Counted from the first letter of the stretch, positions 41,906-51,462 are shown. The stretch: 64,000 nt of DNA from Hymenobacter perfusus (GCF_003944765.1 NZ_RWIU01000001.1:1364001-1428000), one strand, 5' to 3'. Notes: generated by a model from the sequence alone, not told the origin. Program-made: numbers and translations.

Positions 41906-43738
41906 ATGAAAAAGTCGTTGCGTTTGGGAATGGGGAAGGTGGGGCTGGCGGTACTGCTGCTGGCGGCCGGGCCGGTGGTAGCCCAGGTTCAGGAGGACAG
42001 CCAGGTGCAGCTGGCCCGCGAGTATGAGCGCAAGGGTGAGCATGAGAAGGCTGCCTTCCTGTTCGGCCGTTTGCGCAACGACGAGCAGACGGCCCCCAAC
42101 ATTCTGCCCGATTACCTGGCCGCCCTCCAGGGCCTCAAACGCCCCAAAGACGCCGAGAAACTGGTGAGGCGGGCTCAGAAACAGCGGCCCCAAGAGGCTA
42201 CTCTGGGCGTCACGCTGGGGCAGGTGTACGCCCAGGCCGCCGACGAGCTGGCCGCCCGGAAGCAGTGGGAGCGGGTGCTGACCCAGCTGCCCCCGGAGCA
42301 GGTAGTAGCCGTAGCCACCGAGTTTCAGAAGCTGGCTTTGCCGGATTGGGCCATTCTTACCTACCTGCGTGGCCGGGAGCTGGCCCGCTCCGAAACCGAG
42401 TTCGGCCCCCAGCTCATCCAGCTCTACACCCAGCAGGCCCAGACCGATAAGCTGATGGCCGAAACCCTGCGTCTGGTGCAGGACGATGAGCGCCAGCTGC
42501 CCTTCGTGCGCAACATGCTTCAGAACAGCCTCCAGGACGATAAGGACTTTGCTACCCTGGAAAAGGAGCTACTGAGCTTAGTGCAGAAAAACCCCGAGCG
42601 GCCCGTGTACAGTGAGTTGCTGCTGTGGCTGCAGGTGCAGCGCCGCGACTTTACCGGTGCATTGGTGCAGGCCAAGGCCCTTGACCGGCGCGGCCGTACG
42701 GAAGGGCAGCGCGTGCTGGAAGTAGCCGAAATTGCCCGCCGCAACAAAGACTACGAAAGTGCCATTGAGGGCTATGACTACGTGGTGCGCGAGTACCGCA
42801 ACCGGCCCTACTACGCCCTGGCCCGCCAGCGCCTCGTGCAGACCCGGGAGGACCAGGTACGTAACACCTACCCCGTGAACCCCGCCCAACTACGCAGTTT
42901 GTTGCAGGAGTACGAGCAGGTACTCACCGACCTGGGCCGCACGCCCGATACGGCCCCGGTGCTGCGCAGCATGGCGGCTTTGCGTGCCTTCCAACTCGAT
43001 GAGAAGGAGCCCGCCATGAAGCTGCTCAACGAAGTAATTGCTATGCCCCGCGCTAGCCTTGATGTGGTGGATCAGGCCAAGATTGACTTGGCCGATATTT
43101 ACCTGCTGCGCGCCGAGCCCTGGGAAGCTACGCTGCTGTACTCGCAGGTAGAAAAGTCGCACAAGGATACGCCGCTGGGCTACGATGCCAAGCTGCGCAA
43201 CGCCCGCCTCAGCTACTTCGCCGGCGACTTCAAGCTGGCCCAGTCGCACCTGGATATTCTCAAGCAGGCCACCAGCCGCGAAATTGCCAACGATGCCATG
43301 CAGCTCAGCCTGCTCATTACCGATAACACGGCTATGGACACGGCCGGCGTAGCCCTGCGCGACTACGCCGTGGTGGAACAGCAGGTATTCCAGAACAAGC
43401 TGCCCGAAGCTCTGCGCGGCCTCGATGCTTTGCTGGCTAAGTACCCCGGCCACGCGCTGCAGGACGATGCGTGGTACCTGAAGGCCCAGCTTCAGCGCCG
43501 CACCGGCGACTATCCCGGCGCTTTGAGCACCCTGGAGCGCATCACCGGCAACCCCAAGTACGACGTGCTCAGCGACGATGCGCTGTTCCTAGCCGCCCTC
43601 ATTCAGCAGGAAAACGTACAGGACCGCGAGAAAGCCCAGCAGCTCTACAACCAGGTTATCACCAAATATCCCGGCAGCATCTACGTGGCCGAGGCCCGCA
43701 AACGGTTCCGCCAACTGCGCGGCGATGCGGTGAACTAA
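41906..43738 (+). CDS. Periplasmic tetratricopeptide-repeat protein
   Basis: A 610-residue exported protein. A basic N-terminus and hydrophobic core (LAVLLLAAGPVVAQ) form the signal peptide. Repeated helix-turn-helix TPR units cover most of the chain, for example REYERKGEHEKAAFLFGRL, EIARRNKDYESAIEGYDYVV and WYLKAQLQRRTGDYPGALSTLERI, then QDREKAQQLYNQVITKYPGS at the end. It probably acts as a scaffold in the periplasm. No partner is suggested by neighbours. The following gene is recJ. Confidence 0.85.
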   Translation: MKKSLRLGMGKVGLAVLLLAAGPVVAQVQEDSQVQLAREYERKGEHEKAAFLFGRLRNDEQTAPNILPDYLAALQGLKRPKDAEKLVRRAQKQRPQEATLGVTLGQVYAQAADELAARKQWERVLTQLPPEQVVAVATEFQKLALPDWAILTYLRGRELARSETEFGPQLIQLYTQQAQTDKLMAETLRLVQDDERQLPFVRNMLQNSLQDDKDFATLEKELLSLVQKNPERPVYSELLLWLQVQRRDFTGALVQAKALDRRGRTEGQRVLEVAEIARRNKDYESAIEGYDYVVREYRNRPYYALARQRLVQTREDQVRNTYPVNPAQLRSLLQEYEQVLTDLGRTPDTAPVLRSMAALRAFQLDEKEPAMKLLNEVIAMPRASLDVVDQAKIDLADIYLLRAEPWEATLLYSQVEKSHKDTPLGYDAKLRNARLSYFAGDFKLAQSHLDILKQATSREIANDAMQLSLLITDNTAMDTAGVALRDYAVVEQQVFQNKLPEALRGLDALLAKYPGHALQDDAWYLKAQLQRRTGDYPGALSTLERITGNPKYDVLSDDALFLAALIQQENVQDREKAQQLYNQVITKYPGSIYVAEARKRFRQLRGDAVN

Positions 43739-43766
43739 AGCCCGGATTTGGGGGAGTAGAACGTGT

Positions 43767-43841
43767 CCCCTGGAGTTGCGCTCTGGCCCGCGTGAGAAGG
43801 TAAGCAACCTCGCGCGCGGGCCGGAGCGCAGCTCTCAGGGG
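43767..43841. repeat. Imperfect inverted repeat, TGCGCTCTGGCCCGCG class
   Basis: CCCCTGGAGTTGCGCTCTGG (left, 43767 on) and the right arm ending at 43841 (GGAGCGCAGCTCTCAGGGG) are largely complementary. The centre (GTGAGAAGG) is AT-richer. It probably also ends the TPR gene transcript. Confidence 0.65.
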
Positions 43842-43873
43842 CAACTTCCTACGGTCCTGAACACTACCCTCCC

Positions 43874-43921
43874 GAATCCGCGGAATCCGATGAATCCGGC
43901 GAAATCCGTGGTTTATCCGTG
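43874..43921. repeat. Tandem 9-bp repeat (GAATCCGNN)
   Basis: GAATCCGCG, GAATCCGAT, GAATCCGGC, GAAATCCGTG and TTTATCCGTG follow each other, five degenerate units upstream of the recJ promoter box. Confidence 0.65.
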
Positions 43922-43933
43922 CTGTTCTTTTTG

Positions 43934-43941
43934 TACTTTTG
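43934..43941 (+). promoter_or_regulatory. Putative -7 box of recJ
   Basis: TACTTTTG matches TAnnTTTG. It overlaps an in-frame ATG at 43939, which argues that recJ starts at the later ATG (43975). Confidence 0.5.
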
Positions 43942-43974
43942 GAGATACTGCCGCTGTTAGGCTCCTCTGTGCAC

Positions 43975-45696
43975 ATGGAAAAACGATGGATTCGCAAGCC
44001 CGCGCCCGACGCTGAAACGGTCCGGCACTTAGCCGATGCGCTGCGCGTGAACGAGGCCATTGTCAGCCTGCTGTGCCAGCGCAACGTGGGCACCTTTGAG
44101 GAAGCCCGCGCCTACTTCCGCCCCGACCTCAGTCAGCTGCCCGACCCGCTGCTCATGCGCGACATGGACCGCGCCGTGGACCGCCTGCTCAAGGCCCTGC
44201 ACCTGGGCGAGCGGGTGCTGGTATTCGGCGACTATGACGTGGATGGTACAACGTCGGTGGCGCTGGTGTACAGCTACCTCTGCCGCTTTTTCGGGCCGGA
44301 GCGCATCGATTACTACATTCCGGACCGCTACAAGGAAGGCTACGGCATCTCGGAGGCCGGCATCGACCACGCCCACGACTTCGGGTACCAGCTCATCATT
44401 GCCCTCGACTGCGGCGTGAAATCCGTGGATAAGATTGCCTACGCTAACCAGCGCGGCGTCGATTTTATTATCTGTGACCACCACTTGCCCGGTACGGAAC
44501 TGCCGGCGGCCGTAGCCGTCCTCGACCCTAAGCGCCAGGACTGCCCGTATCCGTTCAAGGAGCTGTCGGGCTGCGGCGTGGGCTTCAAGCTGATGCAGGC
44601 GTTTACCCAGCACCAGGGCCTGCCCGAAGACGACCTGTACGAGCTCCTGGATCTGGTGGCCGTGAGCATTGCCGCCGATATTGTGCCTATTTATGATGAG
44701 AACCGCACGCTGGCCTATCACGGTCTGCGCCTCATCAACGACCGGCAGCGGCCCCAGCGCCCCGGCCTGGATGCCCTACGCGAACTGGCCGGACTGCAAA
44801 CCGCCGAGCTAAACATCAGCAGCCTGGTATTCGGGTTTGCGCCCCGCATCAACGCGGCCGGCCGGATGGGCGACGCCAAACGCTCGGTGGCTATGCTGCT
44901 GGCCGGCAGCACCGCCGAAGCCGTAGCTACCGCCGGCGTAGTCGACAAAACCAACCAGGAGCGGCGCGGCTTCGATACCAGCATCACCAAGGAGGCGCTG
45001 GAAATGATTGAGCAGAGCGACCTGTTGCGCACCGCCCGCACCACCGTGCTGTTCAAGCAGGACTGGCACAAGGGGGTGGTGGGCATCGTGGCCTCGCGCT
45101 GCCTCGATAAGTACTACCGGCCTACCATCATCCTCACCGAAAGCAACGGCAAAGCCACCGGCTCGGCCCGCTCGGTAGTAGGGTTTGATGTGCACCAGGC
45201 TATTGAGGAGTGTGCCGAGCTGCTCGACCAGTATGGTGGCCACATGTACGCCGCTGGCCTCACGCTGCCCGTCGAGAACGTACCCGCTTTCCAGGAGAAG
45301 TTCGAGCGGATTGTGGCCGGCCGTATCCTGCCTGAGCAGCTGATTCCGCCCGTGGAAATCGACTGCACCCTGCAGCTGAGCGACATCACGCCCTCGTTTT
45401 ACCGGCTGCTGAGCCAGATGGAGCCGTTCGGCCCGGGCAACCCCAACCCGGTGTTTGCCTCCGAGCAGGTATACGCCACCCCCGATTCGGCACGCATCGT
45501 GGGCAATTCCCACCTCAAGCTCACCCTCACCCAGGACGGCCACCACACCGTGGACGCCATCGGCTTCGGGCTGGGCGAATACCACGAGCAAATCCGCCTG
45601 GGTCAGCCGTTCAGCGTCTGCTACACCATCGAAATCAACGAGTACCGGGGCGTAAAGAACCTGCAGCTGCGGGTAAAGGACATACGCTGGGAGTAA
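43975..45696 (+). CDS. recJ: Single-stranded-DNA-specific exonuclease RecJ
   Basis: A 573-residue 5'-3' exonuclease of recombination and repair, with DHH and DHHA1 domains. Metal-binding motifs: FGDYDVDGTTS near 84-94, ALDCGVKS, CDHHLPG near 167-173 and the C-terminal GSARSVVGFDVHQAI with YGGHMYAAGLTL. The start at 43975 (MEKRWIRKPAPDAETV) matches the family; a 12-residue extension to 43939 would overlap the promoter box. The gene ends at an 18-bp hairpin. Confidence 0.95.
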   Translation: MEKRWIRKPAPDAETVRHLADALRVNEAIVSLLCQRNVGTFEEARAYFRPDLSQLPDPLLMRDMDRAVDRLLKALHLGERVLVFGDYDVDGTTSVALVYSYLCRFFGPERIDYYIPDRYKEGYGISEAGIDHAHDFGYQLIIALDCGVKSVDKIAYANQRGVDFIICDHHLPGTELPAAVAVLDPKRQDCPYPFKELSGCGVGFKLMQAFTQHQGLPEDDLYELLDLVAVSIAADIVPIYDENRTLAYHGLRLINDRQRPQRPGLDALRELAGLQTAELNISSLVFGFAPRINAAGRMGDAKRSVAMLLAGSTAEAVATAGVVDKTNQERRGFDTSITKEALEMIEQSDLLRTARTTVLFKQDWHKGVVGIVASRCLDKYYRPTIILTESNGKATGSARSVVGFDVHQAIEECAELLDQYGGHMYAAGLTLPVENVPAFQEKFERIVAGRILPEQLIPPVEIDCTLQLSDITPSFYRLLSQMEPFGPGNPNPVFASEQVYATPDSARIVGNSHLKLTLTQDGHHTVDAIGFGLGEYHEQIRLGQPFSVCYTIEINEYRGVKNLQLRVKDIRWE

Positions 45697-45710
45697 AAGC
45701 TTCCTCCCTA

Positions 45711-45758
45711 CATAACAACGCCCAGTAGTCCGGTATGCGGCTGCTGGGCGTTGTTATG
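45711..45758. terminator. Hairpin after recJ, between converging genes
   Basis: CATAACAACGCCCAG(T)AG pairs with CT(G)CTGGGCGTTGTTATG around a 12-nt centre. It ends recJ and faces the - strand gene ending at 45786. Confidence 0.8.
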
Positions 45759-45785
45759 TTGGGGAAATAGATTTGGGCGAACTTA

Positions 45786-46292
45786 TTACTGCTTGGGCTG
45801 CGCGTATTGTTGGCCACGCCAAGTGAAGTAGCCTCCGCGCACGTATTCATACTCAACAACTTCGGTATTTGGTGCTGTATCAGCCAAGTTGATAGGCTGA
45901 GAAAGTTTGATCCACAGCGTGTTATCGTTCAGTCGGGTTTCCTGCAGAACCTTACGATTACCCAACTGAGCTACGTACGTTTCCAGTACTTGCCCATTGC
46001 GGCGGTAAATGGTTTTCTGCTTCCAGATCAAATTTTTCTTTAACCGATTTTCTGGCAAATTTTGAGGGTTAGCAACGTTCTGAAACCCACGTACTACGTG
46101 CTTGCGCTTACCCAGGCGGGATGTAGTAAGTACGAAACCGGTTCTTTGAGTTGCTTCCAGTCTTGTGGCAGCAGTTGCACGAAGAAGCGAATCACGGGCC
46201 GCGCTAGCGCGGGCAGGTTCAGTAATGGGTTGATTCTTGGCGGTTTGGACTCCGGCTGCAAGAAAGGAGAATAGTAAAAATGTGTAAGCCAT
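45786..46292 (-). CDS. Exported hypothetical protein
   Basis: A 168-residue protein. The ATG at 46292 opens a signal peptide (MAYTFLLFSFLAAGVQ). The mature part is Arg/Thr/Asn-rich, with a likely beta region (WKQKTIYRRNGQVLETYVAQLGNRKVLQETRLNDNTLWIKLSQ) that resembles small secreted domains but no named family I know. The 3' end is close to the recJ hairpin. Codon use looks somewhat AT-richer than the neighbours. Confidence 0.65.
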   Translation of the reverse strand: MAYTFLLFSFLAAGVQTAKNQPITEPARASAARDSLLRATAATRLEATQRTGFVLTTSRLGKRKHVVRGFQNVANPQNLPENRLKKNLIWKQKTIYRRNGQVLETYVAQLGNRKVLQETRLNDNTLWIKLSQPINLADTAPNTEVVEYEYVRGGYFTWRGQQYAQPKQ

Positions 46293-46376
46293 AAATAGGA
46301 GAAAGGGGTGAGGGCGCACCAATCATTGGTGGTATGGCCCAAGCTGCAAAAACAGCGCCGTTTCAGCCTCAGGGTA

Positions 46377-46751
46377 TTATATTTTTGGATTGGGCCGGGC
46401 ACTCCACCATACGCAGCCGATGAGCACCAGTTGCAGCGGCAGACGCAGCCATAGCGCCCACAACGGCACCGGTAGGCCCGCGCCGTGGGTTTGCAGCATG
46501 TACACGTTGGCCGGAAACACGGCTACCAGGAGCGCCATCAGGCCCCAGGCGGCCCAGCGGCGGGTAGCGGGGATAAGTAGCCCGAGGCCGCCGGCTATTT
46601 CGGCCGCGCCGCTCAGGTACACCAGCAGGAGGGGAGCGGGCAGGTAGGGCGGCACGATGCGCAGAAACCCCGCTGGGTTGGTAAAGTGCGTGATGCCGGC
46701 CCCAATAAAGAACGTAGCCAGTACCACGCGGCTGATGGTTTTGATGCGCAT
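46377..46751 (-). CDS. DoxX-family membrane protein
   Basis: A 124-residue protein with four hydrophobic helices and the DoxX pattern: FFIGAGITHFTNPAGFLRIVPPYLPAPLLLVYLSGAAEIAGGLGLLIP. The family has no agreed biochemical role and is often linked to quinone or sulfur metabolism. I start it at the ATG at 46751 (MRIKTISR). The longer frame to 46952 would be translated from the palindromic element at 46794-46946 and is almost certainly not protein. Confidence 0.82.
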   Translation of the reverse strand: MRIKTISRVVLATFFIGAGITHFTNPAGFLRIVPPYLPAPLLLVYLSGAAEIAGGLGLLIPATRRWAAWGLMALLVAVFPANVYMLQTHGAGLPVPLWALWLRLPLQLVLIGCVWWSARPNPKI

Positions 46752-46793
46752 ACTGCCAAGGTACGGGGGAATCGACATGTCAGGAAGCCGTTT

Positions 46794-46946
46794 GTCATTG
46801 CGAGCAGCGCGAAGCAATCTGTCCTTTTCAGGGTGACAAGCCTTCTGAATCGAAATGCCTGCGAGGTCTGTGCTGGCGTCAGGCGCTTTTGAACAGGTCA
46901 GGGTTTCGCGCTTCGTGAAGGACGGATTGCTTCGCTCGCAATGACA
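46794..46946. repeat. Palindromic element, class C (TGTCATTGCGAGC...)
   Basis: Arms of about 30 nt at 46794-46826 and 46914-46946 pair with a small insertion (AGC) and a few mismatches. The centre of about 90 nt is not conserved with other copies here. A fragment of the same word (CGCAATGACA) reappears at 48879-48889 upstream of lptB. Confidence 0.8.
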
Positions 46947-46974
46947 ATTCATCCATCCAACAATCCATACTGCC

Positions 46975-46982
46975 TATCTTCG
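46975..46982 (+). promoter_or_regulatory. Putative -7 box of the M61 peptidase gene
   Basis: TATCTTCG differs from TAnnTTTG at one base and lies 43 nt before the ATG. Confidence 0.35.
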
Positions 46983-47025
46983 CCGGGGCGTTAGTGCCGT
47001 ATCCGGTTTATCCTTTTTCGATTTT

Positions 47026-48861
47026 ATGAAAGCTGCTTTGCTGGCCCTCGGGCTGAGCCTCTTCACTGCCTCGGCCGCCCTGGCCCAACAGCCCGCCGGC
47101 TACCAGATTCGCCTCGATTTGCAGCAGGTGACCAACGACCGGGTGAAGGTCGTTATCAACACGCCCGCCATCCGGGAGGCCCAGGCTACCTATGTTATGC
47201 CCTCGGTGGTACCCGGCTCGTACTCCAAGAAGGATTACGGCCGCTTCGTGACCGGCTTCAAGGCCTTCGATAAGAACGGTAAGAGCCTGAAGGTGAAAAA
47301 CAACGGCCCCAACCTGTTCGTCATCGACAACGCAACCAAGCTGGCCCGCCTCGAATACCTGGTAGACGATACCTGGGATGTGAAGCAGGACGACCAGTTC
47401 ATCTTCCAGCCCGGCGGCACCAACATTGATGCCGGCCGCAACTTCACCATCAACCACTACGGCTTCTACGGCTACTTCGAGGGCTACAAGATGCTGCCCT
47501 ACGAGGTGCAGGTGCAGAAACCCGCCGACCTCTACGGCGCCACCGCCCTGGACGTACGCCGCGAGTCGCCCACCCAGGACGTGTTCACGGCCCCCAGCTA
47601 CGTAACCCTGGCCGACGGCCCCATTCTCTACGCCCGCCCCGATACGGCCAGCTTCAGCACCGGCGGGGCCCGCATTTCGGTGGCCGTACTGTCGGAAAGC
47701 GGGGCGGTGAAGGCCGCCGACGTGAGCCAGATGCTGCGGCCCATGTCGGAAGCCCTGACCCGGTATTTCGGCAAAATGCCGGTGCCGCGCTACCAGTTCC
47801 TGTTTTACTTCCCCAGCCTGACTTCTTCGCTCAACAGCGAAAAGGGCGGTTACGGGGCCATGGAGCACAGCTACTCCTCGCTCTACTTCCTGCCCGAGCT
47901 GCCCGATGCCGACCGCCTGCGCAGCATGGTGCTGGAGGTGGCCTCGCACGAGTTTCTGCACATGCTGGCCCCGCTCAACATCCACTCCCGCGAAATCGGC
48001 GAGTTCGATTTCCGCAACCCCCAGATGTCGCAACACCTGTGGCTGTACGAGGGCGTGACGGAGTACGTGTCGCAGCTGGTGCAGGTGCAGGGCGGGCTCA
48101 TCACGCCGGAGGAGTTTCGGAAGCGGGTGAAGGAGAAAATCGACAAGTCGGATACCTACGCCACCGTGTCGTTTACGGAGATGAGCCGCCGCATTCTGGA
48201 GCCACCCTACAAGGACATGTATGAAAACGTGTACAACAAAGGCGCGCTCATCGGGCTGTTGCTGGATATTCGCATCCGGGAGCTGAGCCAGGGCCGCCAG
48301 ACCCTGCGCGACGTGCTACTGGCTTTGCGCGAGAAGTACGGCCCCACCCGCTCCTTCGAGGACAAGGACCTGATTCCCGAAATCGTGGCCCTCACCAACC
48401 CCGAAATCGGGACGTTCTTCCGCCGCTACGTGGAGGGCACCGAGCCGTTGCCACTGGCCGAGGACCTGACCAAAATCGGGTGGACGTATGCGCCTATCGG
48501 CCAGGCCCGGGTGAAGGCATTTGGTAACCTGGGCTTCGCCTACGACCAAAGCAAGGACCAGTTCCGGGTAGCCAAAACCAAGCCCGAGGACAACGCCTTC
48601 GGCCTGGATGAGGGCGACATCATCTTGGCTATCAACGGCCAGCCCGTAACCATGCAGACCGCTGAGAAGCTCCTGCGCCCCCTGGTAGAACCCCAGACCG
48701 CCGACGCGGTACGGGTGAAGTTCCGCCACGGCAACGGTGCCGAGCAGGAACGCCAAGCCACTCCCCGCGAGTTCGAAGTGGAAATGAAAAATATGGTGGA
48801 AACGCAGCCGGCCGCCACGCCCGCCCAGCAAACGTTGCGTAACAGGTTGCTGAAAGGGTAG
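47026..48861 (+). CDS. M61-family metallopeptidase with PDZ domain
   Basis: A 611-residue exported zinc peptidase of the glycyl-aminopeptidase family. A signal peptide (LLALGLSLFTASAALAQ) precedes an N-terminal beta domain. The zinc site is HEFLH at about 308-312 with the Glu in YEGVTEYVSQ, and MSQHLWLYEG is the family motif. A PDZ domain follows near residue 525 (GLDEGDIILAINGQPV). Substrate preference is for N-terminal Gly or Ala in known members. It stands alone; the next gene is lptB. Confidence 0.92.
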   Translation: MKAALLALGLSLFTASAALAQQPAGYQIRLDLQQVTNDRVKVVINTPAIREAQATYVMPSVVPGSYSKKDYGRFVTGFKAFDKNGKSLKVKNNGPNLFVIDNATKLARLEYLVDDTWDVKQDDQFIFQPGGTNIDAGRNFTINHYGFYGYFEGYKMLPYEVQVQKPADLYGATALDVRRESPTQDVFTAPSYVTLADGPILYARPDTASFSTGGARISVAVLSESGAVKAADVSQMLRPMSEALTRYFGKMPVPRYQFLFYFPSLTSSLNSEKGGYGAMEHSYSSLYFLPELPDADRLRSMVLEVASHEFLHMLAPLNIHSREIGEFDFRNPQMSQHLWLYEGVTEYVSQLVQVQGGLITPEEFRKRVKEKIDKSDTYATVSFTEMSRRILEPPYKDMYENVYNKGALIGLLLDIRIRELSQGRQTLRDVLLALREKYGPTRSFEDKDLIPEIVALTNPEIGTFFRRYVEGTEPLPLAEDLTKIGWTYAPIGQARVKAFGNLGFAYDQSKDQFRVAKTKPEDNAFGLDEGDIILAINGQPVTMQTAEKLLRPLVEPQTADAVRVKFRHGNGAEQERQATPREFEVEMKNMVETQPAATPAQQTLRNRLLKG

Positions 48862-48895
48862 ACGTGCGTCAGGCCTCCCCGCAATGACAAATCGA

Positions 48896-48923
48896 TTGAC
48901 CTTCCTGCTTCCCCTTACCTTTG
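48896..48923 (+). promoter_or_regulatory. Consensus promoter of lptB, implying an almost leaderless mRNA
   Basis: TTG (48896-48898), a 17-nt spacer and TACCTTTG (48916-48923) fit the Bacteroidota consensus. The ATG is only 8 nt after the box, so transcription starting 4-7 nt downstream would leave a leader of 0-4 nt. Confidence 0.7.
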
Positions 48924-48930
48924 CCCCACG

Positions 48931-49704
48931 ATGATTCTACGCGCCGAACACCTGGTTAAGAAGTACAAGTCGCGCACGGTGGTGAACGATATGTCGCTGC
49001 ACGTGGAGCAGGGCGAGATTGTGGGGCTGCTGGGGCCGAACGGGGCCGGTAAAACCACCTCGTTCTACATGACGGTAGGCATGGTGAAGCCCGATTCCGG
49101 CCGGGTATTTCTCGACGACAGAGAAATTACCAAGCTGCCCATTTACCAGCGGGCCCGGCTGGGCGTGGGCTACCTGGCCCAGGAAGCCAGCGTGTTCCGC
49201 GACCTGACGGTGGAGGAGAACATCTTGGCCGTGCTGGAAATGACCGATATGTCGAAGCAGGCTCAGCGCGACAAGGTGGAGGAGCTGATAGGGGAGTTCA
49301 GCCTCGGCCACGTGCGCAAGAACCTGGGCCGGGTGCTGAGCGGTGGTGAACGGCGGCGCACCGAAATTGCCCGCGCCCTGGCCGTCGACCCCAAGTTTGT
49401 GCTGCTCGATGAGCCCTTTGCCGGCGTCGACCCCATTGCCACCGAGGAAATCCAGAGCATCGTGGCCCGCCTCAAGCACAAGAACATCGGCATCCTTATC
49501 ACCGACCACGACGTGAACTCCACGCTGGCTATTGTGGACCGGGCCTATCTGCTCTTCGAGGGCAAGCTGCTGAAAGCCGGCACCGCCGAGGAACTGGCCG
49601 AGGATGAGATGGTGCGCCGCGTGTATCTAGGTAAGAACTTCGAGTTGAAGCGTAAGGACTACACGACGGCTACCAGCCAGGATACGGCGGCGGAAAGTGC
49701 CTGA
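48931..49704 (+). CDS. lptB: LPS export ABC transporter ATPase LptB
   Basis: A 257-residue cytoplasmic ATPase that powers LPS extraction through LptFG. Walker A is GPNGAGKT at 34-41, signature LSGGERRR, Walker [16 protein letters not shown], and the LptB-specific [10 protein letters not shown] is present. The C-terminal tail ([19 protein letters not shown]) is longer than in E. coli. The start at 48931 gives the standard [12 protein letters not shown]. lptC is about 10 kb upstream; lptF/G are not in the window. Confidence 0.95.
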   Translation: MILRAEHLVKKYKSRTVVNDMSLHVEQGEIVGLLGPNGAGKTTSFYMTVGMVKPDSGRVFLDDREITKLPIYQRARLGVGYLAQEASVFRDLTVEENILAVLEMTDMSKQAQRDKVEELIGEFSLGHVRKNLGRVLSGGERRRTEIARALAVDPKFVLLDEPFAGVDPIATEEIQSIVARLKHKNIGILITDHDVNSTLAIVDRAYLLFEGKLLKAGTAEELAEDEMVRRVYLGKNFELKRKDYTTATSQDTAAESA

Positions 49705-49860
49705 TAAGTACCCGGATGAGTGCCTCACAGGCTTCGTGTGCTGTCACCGCGGCTGGTAAGTGTATCGTAAACTGAGCTGCTGAAAGGTCGTTGGAAGCCG
49801 GGCAGTATCACCCGAAGCATTTCGTAACTTTCCCGGGCGGTCAGCGGTACAGCGTATCCG

Positions 49861-51426
49861 GTGGCCGCCCGGCTGCTTTTTCCTCCTCAACTCTCCTCCG
49901 TGATTAGTACCGTTCTGACTTGGGCCGTGCAGCGCCGACTGGCCAGCATCCACCATTTCCGGGACAATCCGCACGAGGTGCAGCAGGCGGTACTGCACAG
50001 CCTGTTGCATATGGCCCGCACTACAGCCTGGGGCCGCCGCTACGGCTACGCCGATGTGCCCTCGGCTCGGGAATTTTCCCAACGGGTGCCCATCAGCAGC
50101 TACGAGGAGCTGTATCCGGAAATTGAGCGGGTGCTGCGCGGCGAGGCCGACGTGCTCTGGCCCGGCCGCGCCGAGTGGTTTGCCAAAAGCAGTGGCACCA
50201 CCAATGCCCGCAGCAAGTTTATCCCCGTCACCCGCGCCTCCCTGCACGAGGGCCACTATCGGGCCGGCCGCGACATGACGGCGCTGGCCACCCTGTACTA
50301 CCCCGAAACCGACGCGCTGGGCGGCAAAACCCTTTCCCTGGGCGGTACCCACGGCCCCAACCCGTTCCGCCCCGACGACCCTGCTTCCCACGTCGGCGAC
50401 GTATCGGCCGTGATTATGCAGAACCTGCCGGCCTGGGCCGAGTTCATCCGGACCCCGCCCCTGGAGCTGGCTTTGCTGGATGAGTGGGAGGAAAAGATTG
50501 AGCGCATTGCCCGCCACGTGCTCACGGCCGACGTGCGGGTGCTGGCCGGCGTGCCCACCTGGATGATTGTGCTGCTACGCCGCGTGACGGAGCTGGCCGG
50601 GGCCGAATCCATCGTGGACGTGTGGCCGCGCCTGGGGCTGTTTCTGCACGGCGCGGTGGCATTTGGGCCGTATCGAGAGCTGTTCCGCCAGCTGATTCCC
50701 AGCGACCGTATGCACTACCTCGAAATCTATAACGCTTCCGAAGGCTACCTGGCCCTCCAGGACGAGCCCGATTCGGAGGATTTGCTGCTGCTGCTAGGCC
50801 ACGGCATCTACTACGAGTTCCTGCCCGCAGACCAGTGGGACGCCCCCGAACCCCGCACCATCGGGCTGGAGGCCGTGGAGCTGGGCCGCACCTACGCCCT
50901 CATCATCAGCACCAACGCCGGGCTGTGGCGCTACAAAATCGGGGATACGGTGCGGTTTACCTCTCTGGCTCCGTACCGCATCCGGATTGTGGGCCGCACC
51001 AAGCACTTTCTGAACGCGTTTGGCGAGGAAGTGGTGGTGGAAAACGCCGATGCCGCCGTGGCCGCCGCCTGCCAGGCCACCGGTACCACCGTGCGCGACT
51101 ACACGGCCGCTCCCATCTACTTCGCGGCCCACGAGGAAGCCTCGCGCGGCGGCCACCAGTGGCTGCTGGAGTTCACCGAGCCCCCCGCTGACTTGCTCCA
51201 CTTTGCCCGGATTCTCGACGAAACACTCCGCCAGCTCAACTCCGACTACGATGCCAAGCGTCACCGCGACCTGGCCCTGCGTCCCCCGCAGGTGTTAGCT
51301 GTGCCAACCGGTACATTTGTGCAGTGGCTGGCTCGCCGGGGCAAGCTGGGCGGTCAGCATAAAGTGCCCCGCCTGAGCAACTCCCGGGAACTGGTAGACG
51401 AAATTCTTGAACAACTAAAAAAATAG
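49861..51426 (+). CDS. GH3-family (auxin-responsive promoter-like) protein
   Basis: A 521-residue adenylating enzyme-like protein. The ATP motif region is FAKSSGTTNARSKFIPVT; conserved parts include YNASEGYLALQD, LIISTNAGLWRYKIGDTVRF and GRTKHFLNAFGEEVVVENAD. Plant GH3 proteins couple amino acids to hormones; the bacterial members are common in Bacteroidota and their substrates are unknown. The GTG at 49861 is the start by frame; another GTG at 49900 is possible. There is no signal peptide, so it is cytoplasmic. Confidence 0.88.
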   Translation: MAARLLFPPQLSSVISTVLTWAVQRRLASIHHFRDNPHEVQQAVLHSLLHMARTTAWGRRYGYADVPSAREFSQRVPISSYEELYPEIERVLRGEADVLWPGRAEWFAKSSGTTNARSKFIPVTRASLHEGHYRAGRDMTALATLYYPETDALGGKTLSLGGTHGPNPFRPDDPASHVGDVSAVIMQNLPAWAEFIRTPPLELALLDEWEEKIERIARHVLTADVRVLAGVPTWMIVLLRRVTELAGAESIVDVWPRLGLFLHGAVAFGPYRELFRQLIPSDRMHYLEIYNASEGYLALQDEPDSEDLLLLLGHGIYYEFLPADQWDAPEPRTIGLEAVELGRTYALIISTNAGLWRYKIGDTVRFTSLAPYRIRIVGRTKHFLNAFGEEVVVENADAAVAAACQATGTTVRDYTAAPIYFAAHEEASRGGHQWLLEFTEPPADLLHFARILDETLRQLNSDYDAKRHRDLALRPPQVLAVPTGTFVQWLARRGKLGGQHKVPRLSNSRELVDEILEQLKK

Positions 51427-51462
51427 TTGTAACTATCGAGCGGGTCCTGATTTCCTGTTTCG

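Noticed and set aside
46752..46952. Upstream extension of the DoxX reading frame
   Set aside because: It would be translated from the palindromic element at 46794-46946; the DoxX helix starts only after the ATG at 46751.
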